From Nelumbo lutea (taxonomy: Eukaryota > Streptophyta > Magnoliopsida > Proteales > Nelumbonaceae), in contig JAKGHH010000004.1 of the NCBI GenBank assembly GCA_022828595.1, positions 22,390,372-22,454,371 on the forward strand: a stretch of DNA of 64,000 bases. Reading direction: 5' to 3'. The position numbers were made by a program, and so were the translations under genes. Below are positions 1 to 11,281 of the stretch, piece after piece. Numbering within the stretch: the stretch's first letter is position 1; the number at the start of each line of letters is the position of its first letter. The notes beneath the pieces were generated by a model, which worked only from the letters and a program-made list of their open reading frames with translations, had not been told where the DNA came from and did not search any database.

Positions 1-359
1 TAAAAGAAAGGGAAAATATTAGGACAAAAACAATGAACCTGCTACCGACATATATTAGAGAAAGCTATGCACATTTACTCCTTTTGTTAATTAAGTCGAA
101 AGTCCTCTTAACGCCTTATGGAACTTGGAGAGATTGGTTGAGGCGATGTCCTTGTCAGCTTTTCTTCTTTTCTTTGTCTGTTTTATAATACATCTCTTCG
201 CATCATTTTCAATTGAAACCACAATCTTGCATAGACACCAATTACCACCTTCTTCTAACATTCTACACTCATATTTGCATTCCACTCAACCTTTCGTCCA
301 TTCCTTTTTAATCAAGCTTCAATTCTGGTTGAATCATCCGCTTGTGAAAAGCCAAACAC
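1..359. other. left-edge sequence, no gene recognised
   Basis: No family or repeat recognised. The short open frames here have no domain. The far right of this stretch may hold the leader of the TBL pseudogene that follows. Confidence 0.4.
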
Positions 360-589
360 TTGTCCAAAATCAAGACACAAATTAAAAAAAAAAAAGATGT
401 TCTTTTAGCTATCATAGCCTTGATTCTTCTAACCATCATACCTCTCTATTATCCATTCCTTGACTATTTCCCTCATTCTTACGGAACGGTTCTTCTCATC
501 AGCCATCAGACTCATCATCATCTTCTTCCTCCTCTAACGCTGCGGAGGATATAGAAAGCGCAGCACCAACCAAACAATGTGACATTTTT

Positions 590-754
590 TAGTTCAAATC
601 AGCTCCCATAACATCCCACAGCACATCCCCACCGTGTTTAACACCTCTCGATGATGACATCATCATTCCTGGTATTATCATTGGGAAGTGTTCCTAATAC
701 ACAACGGGGATGTGTTGTGGTACATTGTGGGGAGCAGTCTTGTGGAGGCTGATT
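590..754. mobile_element. palindromic Mutator-like MITE, copy in TBL pseudogene
   Basis: Inverted terminal sequences AAATCAGCTCCC (left) and GGCTGATT (right), with inner arms CCCACAGCACATCCCC and GGGGATGTGTTGTGG. It belongs to the same family as the copies at 15064-15229 and 45551-45743. It sits exactly between the Cys-Asp-Ile-Phe and Thr-Gly-Glu-Trp codons of the TBL pseudogene. The right end seems shortened and no clean target duplication is visible. Confidence 0.7.
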
Positions 755-891
755 ACAGGAGAATGGTTTCCAAATCCAAAGGCACCTTATTACACCAATC
801 TGACTTGTTGGGCGATCCACGACCTCCAAAACTGCATGAAGTATGAAAGTCCTAGTGCTAGGTTTATGAAATGGAGGTGGAAACCAAATGT

Positions 892-1110
892 TGGGAATTG
901 AGGTCATTGAAACTTGGAGGAGAAGCTCTGAGGCGCAGTTGAAGACTTTGTCTTTAGAGCATTATTTGCCTTCACTCAGTTCTATTAAGTTTGTTGTTGG
1001 GTTATAGACAAATCTATTCCCAAGACACAATAGAGCTTTAGTTGAGAATCTGAAACTAGCAAAGTTGAAGAGTCTCCGAAGAAACCTTTTGTGAGATAGT
1101 AGCAAACTGT
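892..1110 (+). pseudogene. unidentified coding-like remnant
   Basis: One frame reads as plausible protein for about 70 residues with a single internal stop: it starts around [20 protein letters not shown] and ends near ALVENLKLAKLKSLRRNL. The composition (amphipathic, Leu/Lys/Arg-rich) looks like real coding sequence. I cannot assign a family. It lies just inside the left edge of the insertion that splits the TBL pseudogene, so it may be a gene fragment carried by a transposon or a retrocopy. Confidence 0.35.
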
Positions 1111-1204
1111 AAGAGACAAAATTGATTTTCAAAACTTGTGTCTACAATTTCTCTATTCATGCCATCACAATAAATGTAGTTAACAGTTAATGACTATTAA
1201 CTTT

Positions 1205-3630
1205 TGTTGGGAAGATACACTACAGTAGCTGAAATTGAGTGTAAAACCAATCCCATGACAGCAAGAACTTTTCCCCTAAGTTTGTGTATGAAAAATATAT
1301 GCCAACAACAATGATAACAAGTATATATATATATAATCACTACACAATAGCACACCAGAATTTTTACGTGGAAAACCCCAAAACCAAGGAAAAACCATAG
1401 GACATATGGTCCTTAAAAGTCTTCCGCTAATTAAAAACTAATGGGTACAATAGTCTTCTCTAGTTGCAACTGGAGGTTTACAAACATCAAGAAAACAATC
1501 ATTGGCTCACAAGAACAACATTAACATCACCAAATGCAAGGTGGATACTACACAAAGGTTTAGATCTCACCAAGTTACTATAAATCTGAACTGAGAAGTA
1601 GAGAAATGAAGGATCACCAAATTTGAACTGGAGTGGGATTCTTAACTCCAGCACTTATTATCATCAAGAATGGGCTTGAAGCACCTCCGAGCTTGGCCTT
1701 GAATGGAGCAGAAAAATCAACTCTCTTCTTCACAAACTCAAAAAAAAAAAACCCAGAAACCCTTGTTTTTCCTTAGTTCGGTGGTTACAAAACATGATGC
1801 CCAAATCAAAAAAAAAAAAAAAAAGAGATGGAAGCCTTTTTTTTGGCTTCCACTATGCGGCTCCTTTTGGGAGCAAATAAAAGTGGGTGGGCCCCTTATA
1901 TGGGCTGGACCCACACCCAACAACTCTGAATGGTGTCTCTTGATCACACCTAAATGAATCTAATGGACGCCAATAAGGTTGCAGAATGGGTGGGCGAATT
2001 TCAAAAAATTTTCTACCTTTTTTCAACTGGGAATCATATTCCCTAAATTTAGAATACAATATTCAGGGATCCTACTTGAACCATAATCGAACCAGATCTG
2101 AACCAAAAGGTGAAAGGGAGGAATATACCTGATCCGGAGAAGTAGTATCTCCCAAAGTTGGTGTTCACGCCCAAAGAAGAAACCAAAATCCGTTCCTGCT
2201 GAAGATGATAGCTGTGGGTGGAACGGAACCAACAGGGTGCGTCCTACACATTGGATCCTTCGCAAGAACCCTCTGGAAACTCTGAACACCGAATCTTTTT
2301 CAGTCTTTCCTGCAAGACTGATGTCAAGAACTGATTTCTTGACTTCCTTTTGTTGCAAAGATCAAATCTTGCAAGAGGGAATGGCGGCAGCTGGAGGAGA
2401 ACTCTTGGGACGAAAATGGCTGAACTGCTTCTCTTGTCTCTGGAGTTTTTGTATGAGATCTAATCTCAGTTCGCAGGATAATTTCTTGCACACTAAAACC
2501 CTTGGTTCGAATTCTGATATGTTTCTCTTGGGTTTCTCCTCCTTTCCTCTTGATTAAGAAACCTCCTAATTAGGAATTATTCCAATCCAAATCAGTATTT
2601 GGATAGGGGATTATCTTAATCCTATCTGTAGATTAAATTGGCTTACTCTTGTTCTTATCAGGAGGTTACCAGATTCAAATCTGATTTAAAAGGCCCTATC
2701 CTTTTGCTAACATAATCTCAGATCCGTCCCATAAATGGGTGATCATATCAGCCCAGCTCGAAATGGGCTTTTGGCCCATTAAGTGTTCAGTGATTAACTA
2801 GTTTCCAATCTGTTGGCCAGTTGGGCTTCTTTGTATGGCGTGGGAGCCAAGCATTGATCTGCACACCAGCCACATGGGTTCAGCCCAGCCTTTATTACAA
2901 GGCTCAGCCAAATTCACTGAAAAACTCAGTGAACCCCTGAGCCCATCACATGGACCCTATGGGCCCAACACTTACATTAAGTGGTCCTTGGGCCAAGCCA
3001 TCTTATAAAAACCTAGGGACTGTGGGCAGATGCAAGATTAGCTCATAAGGTTTTATCCTAAATGGTCTTACACTTAACTTCTTAGCCCTTAATGATCAAG
3101 CACTGCCCGACAAGAGAGGACCTCTCCCTTGGTTGCAAGGAACAGTGTCGCACTCTCCACTCACATGGATCTCGGGAATTAAAACCATTTGCAAACATTT
3201 CGAAACCGTACACACATATATATGTATATATTAATTTTGCAAAAACAAAAATTCCAACGATTGAAATCAACTACCGGCAGTTTGGTTTCCATTAGAGAGA
3301 GTGCATTCCCGATCATTACCCTTTGTCCGACAAAAGGGCTAATCCTGTCACTATGATCACCCACTCAGATGAATTCTCAGACTGTCCCAACATACCCAGG
3401 TTTTGATCCCCATCTAAGGATCTCATTGATTGGCATATCAAAGGCAGCCCGATCCGACACCTAGTGAAGTGTCATAATCAAGTCTAGGGGTCAGGTGTAA
3501 TTTTTCAATTTTTCCCATCTATCTCCAAGGTCTAGGACAATACTGGAAAACTGGTCTGGTTCAAGGATTCAAATAATCCCAACATGTGCCTTGGGTGTTA
3601 CCCTGGTAGCCGAGACAGGTCATCCCAACA
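1205..3630 (-). mobile_element. LTR-derived sequence, minus orientation
   Basis: Starts on + with TGTTGGGAAG and ends with CATCCCAACA, so the minus strand reads TGTTGGGATG...CTTCCCAACA, as in many plant Copia LTRs. Near the minus-strand 3' end there is a GGTTTTTCC...TTCCACGTAAAA stretch of the kind common in such LTRs. No coding domains and no primer-binding site next to the 1205 end are visible. A solo LTR or decayed LTR pair is likely. Flanking bases do not give a convincing 5-base duplication, and the right end could instead be near 3394 or 3577. Confidence 0.45.
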
Positions 3631-4257
3631 CTTGGTGGCACACCAGTATCAGCCTTGGCAGGATAAATCTCCCCAGACTTATCCAATGGCTGTGAACATT
3701 TAAAACTAACACGAGTCTCTATAAGTGTCCAGTTTTAGGTCTTACACAGAATTATACCAAAGTACATCAAATTGGATTGAAACTAAGGGCATACAAAACT
3801 GTCTAACAGACTCTTGATCACACCTAACTGAATCATGGCTATTGAAACATTAACGGACAACCTCGCATCAAAAGTCAAAATTGCCCTTCGCGTGTGCGTG
3901 CATTGCATGGAAGTAAGCCTCCATACTCTCTTCTTTATTTTCTAAAGAGTGTAAATAAGCTACTATTTAAAAATTCAAAACAAATCTTGTAATTTTATAG
4001 TGTGGGACAAGTTAAAAAATGGTTTTAATAAGAAAAGAAACTATTTTTCTAGACATGTATGCATATGTGTTTTTCATATAATTGATCAATCAAACCCCAT
4101 TAAATTTAATCTCTAATGATCCAACACAAAATGACTGTGATCTATTCATCTTCAACCCGGATCAGTTCCTTCAAATTGTCACAGGCAAGTCCTTGGCCTT
4201 CGTGGGAGACTCTGGCCAGAAACCAGATGCAGTCCTTGATATGTCTCTTATCCAGGG

Positions 4258-5094
4258 TAAATACTCCATCATCTGCTTAACGTAACGTCGTCTTTAGTTT
4301 TCAATGCATTTCTTCGAAGTTCTAATTAAGTTTATTGAACAATAATTCTTTAATTTATTTCATATAAATTCACAAATCTTCAAGAGTAGCGTCAGTGCTT
4401 GCATGAATGTACTTGAGTGGAAACTAATCTCAAACGCAAAGCTAAATCTGTTACAAAATTTTTATCTAGCATTTGCAAATTATTGTTTGATTTGGTTGTC
4501 ATTAACAGATCAATGGGTTTTGGCTGAGAACTGGTTCGAAGTTAAAAGTTAAAACCCTATTTGGTTTCTTTTGATCATTGAATGGATGGTACGTCGTCGT
4601 TGTTCCATGATTACAACCAAATTGTTAGATGGCCACTCTGTTAACAATAAAAGTAATTAATAGGAAACTGTTTTTCACTTGATATCGCATATAAATATAT
4701 AAACTGATTTGTGTGCTCTGTAACAGGATGAGATATCCATTCCCCATGTTCATGTACTGAAAAACTAATAAAGACATACACCTTGCGGCATTGATAATTA
4801 AGAGCAACTCTTACATCATACCAACTAAGATATTTAGTCATCAATAAGATATGTATATATATCAAAATTAATTTGAATGGATTGGACCGATCAATAACAC
4901 ATATTGAATAGGACCAGTCCAGAGTTAATGGTCCATCTTATTTATATGGTTGGATTGGACTTCTAGGTTTTGTTCTTTTGTTCTGTTTTCAATCTCTAAT
5001 TCATATACCTATATATAAAAGAGAGAATTTAACGCTCTCTCCATTTAATCGGATTTGTTCTGGTCATTGGTTTCTAGGTTGATGGTTCAAGCAG
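4258..5094. other. intergenic, nothing recognised
   Basis: No coding or structured element identified. It contains short TTGGATTGGAC-like motifs near 4880-4970 that recur at 5810-6180. No trace of the missing second exon of the TBL pseudogene was found. Confidence 0.4.
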
Positions 5095-5335
5095 ACGTTT
5101 TGAATGGATGATCCATTCCAATTTAAAAATAATTAAAATAAAAAGGGCTAAAAACCGTTGAACAGATCAAACGGGTCAACATTTTGACTGCTTGCATCAA
5201 CTGGTCACTGTCCAATTCAACAGTTTATGACCTAAGATCAAGATTAAGGTAAAATGGAACTGGTCTCCTAGATGGTTTCCAGGTTGAATGGTCTAACCAT
5301 CTAGGTCAAAGGTTATTCAAAAACATTGCTAAAAC
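5095..5335. repeat. degenerate hAT-like foldback element
   Basis: Left end contains ACGTTTTGAATGG and right end TTCAAAAACATTG, an imperfect inverted pair. Inside are the motifs AACCGTTGAAC and GGTTGAATGGTCTAACCA shared with better copies at 10838-11138 and 14642-14958. No clean target duplication found. Confidence 0.45.
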
Positions 5336-5340
5336 TTTAC

Positions 5341-5640
5341 AAATAATAATAATAATAATAACAATAATATATAATATATTTATATTTATTAGCATAATAA
5401 TATTTTAATAAAATAATAATGTTTTCCTAATATTTAATTGTGTATTATTAAAATCATAATTATTTATGATTACTTCATTACTCTATCTGTTATTTGTTAC
5501 TTAATTACTTAATTATTTATTATTAAAATTATAATAATTTATTATTTTAAATGATTATCTTATTAATAATATTATTATTTAATTAATAATTATAATTAAC
5601 ATCAATATCCATTCTCATAAGCAATTATGGAGGAAAAATT
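5341..5640. repeat. AT-rich low-complexity tract
   Basis: Almost pure A/T made of AAT and TTA trinucleotide runs. No gene seen. Confidence 0.7.
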
Positions 5641-5809
5641 GTAGAATATCCATATTCAGCATTCATCGTCTAAGTTTCAGCTTATCATTCTCTACATTCA
5701 GATTTCAGATAACGCAAAAAAAAAAAAAAAAAATCAAAGTACATTTTCTAGAGCTTTTTTGCTTTTCAAACATCATATTTTAGACCAAAAGAATGATACT
5801 TTACTCTAT

Positions 5810-6180
5810 CTGCAATGGATTTACATTGGATTAAGTCAAATTGAACCAATATCCAATCCATTGAGAGATGATAAGAGTACAAGTGTCAATAGATCAGGTT
5901 TGGATTGGCCCCAATCTAAGTTGGAACTAATTTGAACAGATTAAATAGTCTAAACATTAAATTGAAGCAATCCAAAATGGTTCAAAGCATTCATCATATT
6001 GAATTGGACCTGATCCATTTGTTATAGATTCATATTAGAAGGTCCAAACATTGAATTGGACCAATCTAAAATGGGCCAAGGTAGTATTGATTGATCGGAT
6101 TGGATTAGACCTGATCCATCTGCAAAGGACTGACATTGGACCGGTAGGGTTGGACCAATATCCAGTCCATTGATAGTCTT
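5810..6180. repeat. internally repetitive TTGGACC-type repeat
   Basis: Variants of ATTGGACC, GGACCAATATCCA and TCCATTGA recur several times, with near-copies at the two ends: ACATTGGATTAAGTC and CAATATCCAATCCATTGA on the left, ACATTGGACCGGTAGG and CAATATCCAGTCCATTGA on the right. Likely an old transposon or minisatellite-like repeat; the class is unknown. Confidence 0.45.
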
Positions 6181-6589
6181 ACATTAAACAAGTAGCTTTT
6201 CGTAATTGGTATGACCAAAATAGCACTGTCATTGGAATGTTTTTGTCTTGGTTGGTATGTACAGTTACGAGTAATGACAAATGTTTATATTTGTCTTTTA
6301 ACATGGAAGATGGAAACAAATTAAACTCCATATATAGAGCATCGTTTTTGGATTCTCACAAGTGTTTTAGGCCATTTTTCTATTACACTAGGGAAGCAAT
6401 TTTCTTGGAATTAGTTTGGATGAAGCTTGAAGTTAAGCTCCATTTATATTTGGTTTATGTACATAATTGCCCTTACATCCAGATATTTACTCGAAGTAAT
6501 TAAGCACCTTTAATATCGACACGTGGACACATTACAAAAGCAATGATGTATGAAGGAATAGATCTCTCTATAGTCTATACTCTAATCCT

Positions 6590-6700
6590 GCTTCTCACAG
6601 CACGTCTCAACCGCACATCGGGATCATCTTCCGGTACTTGGGGAGATGTTCCGAATACATGGTGAGATGTGTCTGTGATAAGCTTTGTGAGGTATAAATT
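6590..6700. repeat. degenerate relative of the palindromic MITE family
   Basis: The order CAGCAC, then GATGTTCCGAATACATGG, then GAGATGTGTCTGTG matches the layout of the intact palindromic MITEs (for example 45551-45743), but the terminal repeats are lost. Confidence 0.25.
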
Positions 6701-7013
6701 CCAATTTACTTCTCGCACGTGCAGTATTGTACACATCAGGTGCCACCCTCTATTTGTAGGTAAATGCCAGTTTGCCACTTGCCATAGGTTAATAGTTGAC
6801 TGAGTTTAACTTAAAAAAGTAAGGGCTCATAAGCGCCCATCTGATATGGGGAGTAGTTGAAGGACTTCGATGGATCTTGACTCTAGGGGTAGGGGGTCAG
6901 TCAAAAGTCAAAACAAACGCTCCAGTGGATGCGGATCCAAGGGCGCCCATAGTGAGTGTTCGAAGAACCAAGCACACCGCCTTTTTGTTAAACCCTCCTT
7001 ATATGAAAAGAGG

Positions 7014-7440
7014 TGTAAAGTGGGCCCGGCTCGTGCAAAGTGCGGGCCGTGCTGTACTGGCCCATGGGCCATCATGGGCTGTATCGTTCTCTTTGGTAAA
7101 AAATTTGGGGGTTGGCTCGACATGGCCCACGGTCCAGGCCCATGCGAGCTCATGGGCCAAGCTATGGATTAAGTCGGGCCGTGCATCGGGCCAAAACTAT
7201 TTATTTAAAAAAAATAACAAAAAACTTAAAATTTTAATTTTATATGAATTTTGTGTATAAAATTACTTATATATAATAATTAAATAAATTGGTATAATAA
7301 AATTAAAAATTTATTTATTTTATTAATATATTATTATATAATTATAATTTATATATATAATATATGGGCTGTGCCAGGCTGGGCCAGCGTGCGGGCTGGG
7401 CCATACTGGCCCATGGGTTATGAGTGACACGGCCCATTCA
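7014..7440. repeat. GGCC-rich element with AT-rich core, hAT-like
   Basis: Two GC-rich shoulders full of GGCCC/GGGCC words (7022-7192 and 7370-7440) flank an A/T core (7200-7360). Ends look loosely inverted (GTAAAGTGGGCC on the left, GGCCCATTCAG on the right). This resembles plant non-autonomous hAT elements, but I could not define termini or a target duplication. The frames across it come from base composition. Confidence 0.4.
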
Positions 7441-7799
7441 GTCATACGATGCCATAAGGGCTCGTGGACCTAAAACCCCAAACCTAACAGAGCACACATA
7501 AACGTACCAGGCTTGGCACAGCTCGCGGATCATGATGTCACATTGCCGGCGGTATGGTCTGATTTATACCTCTAGGCAATAATTGTTACAATCACACAGT
7601 ACATAGCGGCACTCGGCAGAGTATTCCACACGTACGTTGTGTAAAATAAAGAGGGTAAATTATTACCCAATTTAGCTAATTGATTAAGTGTACTCCTGTT
7701 TGAAAATTAAAATTGATTAATTCAACCCTTATCGTTTGAATCCATTAATATTTCGCTAAATTCGTATATAAGTCACGTATATAATTTTTTTAAATCTCA

Positions 7800-8400
7800 A
7801 TTTTATCATTGCCGTCTTCTTCCTTTCAGCAGCAAACCAAACTGATTCGGTCCGGAACCCAAATCTGAGTATTGCCTCCGTCAAAAATCAATTATACTAC
7901 CCAGAAAAAGAAAAAACGAAACAAACAGATAGAGCGGAGGATGTCAACCGAATACCCTTAACTGAGAACCAGAGAAGAGCTCCTGAGCGGATATGCTAGA
8001 AAGAGCTCTCTGAAGTAATCTCAGCGGAACACAAAAACAGAGAAAGAGAAAAGAGGAGACAGTGGATACCGCCCAAGTCCTTCAAACAATCTCCAACCTA
8101 CCGCTAACCTTGCCACGAAGGTACCGGTGCTGGAGGGGGTCGATGTAGATGATGGTGGCGGAGCTGTTATAGTGGTTGTTAGTTGCTGCTGCAGTGGCGC
8201 ATGCGGCATGTCAGCAATTTTTAATCCAAAGCCCAAAGGGAGCCGTGCCTTGCTGAAGCTGAAAATGAAAAATACGTTGATGCCGTATCAATACTTAGAG
8301 AAGAAATCACACATCAAGTCAAGGGTCTGACTCTGAGGGAGAGAAAGGTCATACACTACTAGTACTACCCTATGAACGCAGTTTGCCGTATCAATACTTC
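7800..8400. other. possible exon or gene remnant, unassigned
   Basis: More balanced composition than the surroundings. On + a frame at about 8246-8330 reads CLAEAENEKYVDAVSILREE, which looks like helical coding sequence, but it opens without an ATG and ends quickly. On the minus strand 8021-8236 is open but low-complexity (Thr/Ser/Pro-rich). I recognise neither. It may be a decayed gene or a 5' exon whose partners are not visible. Confidence 0.2.
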
Positions 8401-8414
8401 AGTTGGGCCTGGGG

Positions 8415-8443
8415 TGCCAATGCCAATGCCAATGCCAATGCCA
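8415..8443. repeat. short tandem repeat (GCCAAT)n
   Basis: About four to five exact tandem copies of the hexamer TGCCAA. Confidence 0.85.
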
Positions 8444-8649
8444 ACTCCCAATACACATTGGGCCAGAACTGTTACTGTTAAGATTTTCTAAGTTGGGCCA
8501 TTTGGGCCTCCATTTTCAACCCCATTCTGTAAATGGGTGGCAGAATTTTGTTCACTTCGATATATCCAGCTCCAGCCCAAGCCCAAATAAGAGAAATCCC
8601 AGGCTCACAGTTACAGCCAGCATGGGGATTGCAGATTGCAGAGCATGAG

Positions 8650-9290
8650 TTGTTTTGTTGATTGTAGTGAAATTTCTCTTATCATCCCTAACAAGTAACA
8701 AATTATTGTTTTCATGTCATGTGTATAGGTGGAATATCCGGTGTGTGTTTACCTCATTGCAAGCAAAATACATTGTTTTGGCTTCAAATTTTGGTAATTT
8801 GGGTTGGGCTCCCTACTTAGCTCAGCTTTCACTAGCCCATTGACTGAGTATGATGTCAGAAAAAAATAATAATAAACTTATACCCCAGAAATTAATAAAA
8901 GTTAAAATAAAATTTTCCCCAATTTAAATTTTACTCCAATATTTTAAAAACCGACTTGAAGGCTGACCCATTTTTCCCTCTATATAGCATGTTCATCCTA
9001 GAAGGAACATGCATTTTTTGTGTTTGTAATGGTGAATTGATGGCTGTTTTAACTGAATCTAATTGAGTTTGTAATATGAATGGGATGATAGATCTTGGTT
9101 GTTCTAAGCATACACAATTTCGTGGATGTACAAACCTAATTATGATTTATATATAATTCATGTCTTACTTCAGACTTGTAAATCTATTCCATATAATTAA
9201 TTATAAATTATATGTATTTAAATAGATCGAATGATCTCAGTGTTGACTACTTAAATCCAAATTTGTGACTGGACATTGTACCAAACAAGT
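8650..9290. other. intergenic, nothing recognised
   Basis: AT-rich DNA without a recognisable gene or repeat. Confidence 0.4.
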
Positions 9291-9299
9291 GGAATTATT

Positions 9300-9440
9300 T
9301 TTATTTTTAGCTTTTTTGAGAAGGGGACTATCTCATCATAGTCAATCTCCTTTTTAATCTTGAAGCTTCTCATAACTAGCCAAGCATCACTGAAATAGAA
9401 TTTTTCATCCAAGTCAACTCCACAACTCTTTTAAAATCTC
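9300..9440 (-). pseudogene. Copia reverse-transcriptase scrap
   Basis: The minus strand reads AWLVMRSFKIKKEIDYDEIV followed by PFSKKLK, which matches the Copia RT stretch usually written ARLVxxGFxQxxGIDYDExFSPV. Only about 45 residues survive and nothing of Copia is recognisable on either side. A very old fragment. Confidence 0.4.
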
Positions 9441-9444
9441 ATTT

Positions 9445-10829
9445 GGTTTTCAATTAATGTCATTCCTCAACACAAGAATACTTTCACTCCCTATTCGGTA
9501 GTTGAGTCGAGACATAGATCCCTCAAATATTAATTTTTGCAACGAGGAAGAGGAATTGTTCTGCACAGGCTCACAGATTAGCTTTCAATTTGGTGAAGAG
9601 AAATTGAAACCCATTTCTATATGTTCTTGTTCTTTCCTGAGCAAACTGAAAAACCCATTACTCTAATTAATTACAAGTTCAGAATTGGCACTTCTAAGTT
9701 TCACCATGAATTCTCTCTTTTCCAATAATATTAATTCGAGAAACTAAACCAGCGTGTTCCCAACTAAAAACACTGTCATTCCTTTAACTTCATAGGCCTA
9801 ATTAAATACGTGTATCAAGTGGGTTCTTCATAAATCATAATAATTGGTTCTTTTAATGGGAAGATGAAGTTATCATCGTCCCACAGCCACAAGGATATTA
9901 GATTAATGCGACGACGTCTTGAGAATTGAGTAATAATATTAATAGACAAAACCCACTAGTAAGTATGAATTCTGTACAGCGATTAGTTGTGGAGTTGTGG
10001 AGACAGAAGCAAGAGTTGGCACTGCAAATAGACTCAGGCCGACGCCATGGCCAAACAGAGAATTAGCTAGAGATATAAATAAGAGGAGAGAGAGAGAGAG
10101 AGAGAGAGATGCGGTTCTTCTGGTTCCATGTCATACACTTGGGCTCATTCTTATTCCAATAATATGACATTTTATGATTATTAATAGACTCGGCCAACCA
10201 AATCAATATCACCCTACTGAGTAGAGAATATTTTATTAGCATTTCTCAATCAGCCATCAGTATGGATATATTCAATCCATCCATATCACAGCTCATCAAT
10301 TGGACCTAATTGAGTGAGAGCCACATCTGCTTCGAAAGCCCAGTACCACCCACCTCTTCAGACTTGAGCGATAAGCTAGATCGATATTCGATACTACCAT
10401 CTTACAAAACAATAATAATTAATTAAACTCTAAAATTATAGCATACTTGAATCAAAGCATTCGGTTTCTCAGTATCTACTTGTCATGGAAACTAAGCAAG
10501 TATGACCCCCCCCCCCCCAATGTAAGTGGAGATCACACATGAAGTCATCTCTCTCTTTCATTCCAATTCCAAGAGTTCCACCACCTCCCAGTTGGCATGT
10601 GGGCCATGCACGTGTTCAAAACTTGCGTTGTCTCTCTCTTTGTTTCCCACGTTCACACTTAACATTGACACCCCCTAATCAGAAGAAAACTCTAGTGCTA
10701 ATAGGGCCCATGCTCGATTGAAATCTCCTAAAACGCCACGTTACCTATGAATTAAATCAAGATTTCAATCAATCATACATTATATATTGTTGTGAATTAT
10801 TTTACATCAAAAATGTAAAAACTTCAAGG
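9445..10829. other. intergenic; GA microsatellite and C-run
   Basis: No gene recognised. Contains a GA dinucleotide run at about 10084-10110 and a run of 13 C at about 10506-10518. Confidence 0.5.
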
Positions 10830-10837
10830 ATATCAAC

Positions 10838-11138
10838 TATGATTTTTAAAATCGGACCAGACTGGACAATTAGACCAGAAAAATTAGGAACCAATCACCT
10901 AATTAGTTTCATTTTACCTCAAAAGCTTTTTTTTTTTTTTTGGCAAAAATGTGTTGATTTGGTCAGCAAACCATTTATCCCGGGGTTAGAGTGTCAAACT
11001 GCCAATCTGGACAATGTTTTTGGCCATTTTTTATTTTTTGTTAAAACGGGTTGTCCGTTCGAACCAGATGACTGAACCGCTCAATCCGAAAACCGGTTCC
11101 AAAACAGTTCCATGTCCAATCTGATTTTAAAAACGTTG
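10838..11138. mobile_element. non-autonomous hAT MITE with 8-base target duplication
   Basis: Inverted ends ATTTTTAAAATCGG on the left and CTGATTTTAAAAACGTTG on the right. Both sides carry the identical 8-mer ATATCAAC (10830-10837 and 11139-11146). An 8-base duplication is the hAT hallmark. Inner motifs (GAACCAGATGACTGAACC, AACCGGTTCC) link it to 14642-14958 and to degenerate copies at 5095-5335 and 19735-20085. No coding capacity. Confidence 0.75.
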
Positions 11139-11281
11139 ATATCAACTGTGAAATATCATTTCATTATTAATTCATATCTTTTGTTGTGCGATACAATTGA
11201 TGTACATTTTGCTTAAAAAGTAAAAAAAAAAATATATTTGTGAATGTAAAACCTGAAAAACACTTTTGCTTTTATATAAAG

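Larger units (their letters stand above)
891..4128. mobile_element. composite insertion splitting the TBL pseudogene
   Basis: TBL coding similarity stops at WRWKPN near 890 and resumes with DCDLF near 4130, where an intact gene would be continuous. The block between is foreign. It contains a short coding-like remnant (892-1110), an LTR-like region (1205-3630) and about 500 bases on the right with no assignment. The flanks ccaaatg and caaaatg resemble each other but are not a proven target duplication. Confidence 0.65.
360..4257 (+). pseudogene. trichome birefringence-like (TBL) pseudogene, first exon only
   Basis: Remnant of a TBL (xylan O-acetyltransferase family) first exon, a tandem relative of the intact gene at 12825. 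Pieces lie in the right order. A hydrophobic N-terminal membrane segment is at about 398-480. A serine-rich stalk follows in another frame and leads to Cys-Asp-Ile-Phe at 575-589. The PMR5N-type block at 755-890 includes [14 protein letters not shown] and WRWKP. The catalytic GDS block lies at about 4130-4256 with FVGDS, next to a plausible splice donor at 4257. Lesions: a frameshift near 500-510, a MITE at 590-754, a stop near 899, a roughly 3.2 kb insertion between the WRWKP and DCDL blocks, and a 2-base deletion just after FVGDS. No second exon with the DxxH motif was found downstream. The family is clear; exact ends are approximate. Confidence 0.85.

Noticed and set aside
2237..2557. 106-codon open frame on +
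   Set aside because: Lies in an LTR-like, non-coding region, with low-complexity Phe/Leu/Ser content and no domain.
1936..3835. Direct repeat TCTTGATCACACCTAA at both ends of a 1.9 kb block, as possible LTRs
   Set aside because: Similarity ends after about 25 bases, too short for an LTR pair. The TG...CA boundaries at 1205 and 3630 fit better.
6870..7260. Overlapping frames of 80-127 codons
   Set aside because: They fall in the GGCC-rich repeat at 7014-7440 and overlap each other on both strands; composition explains them.
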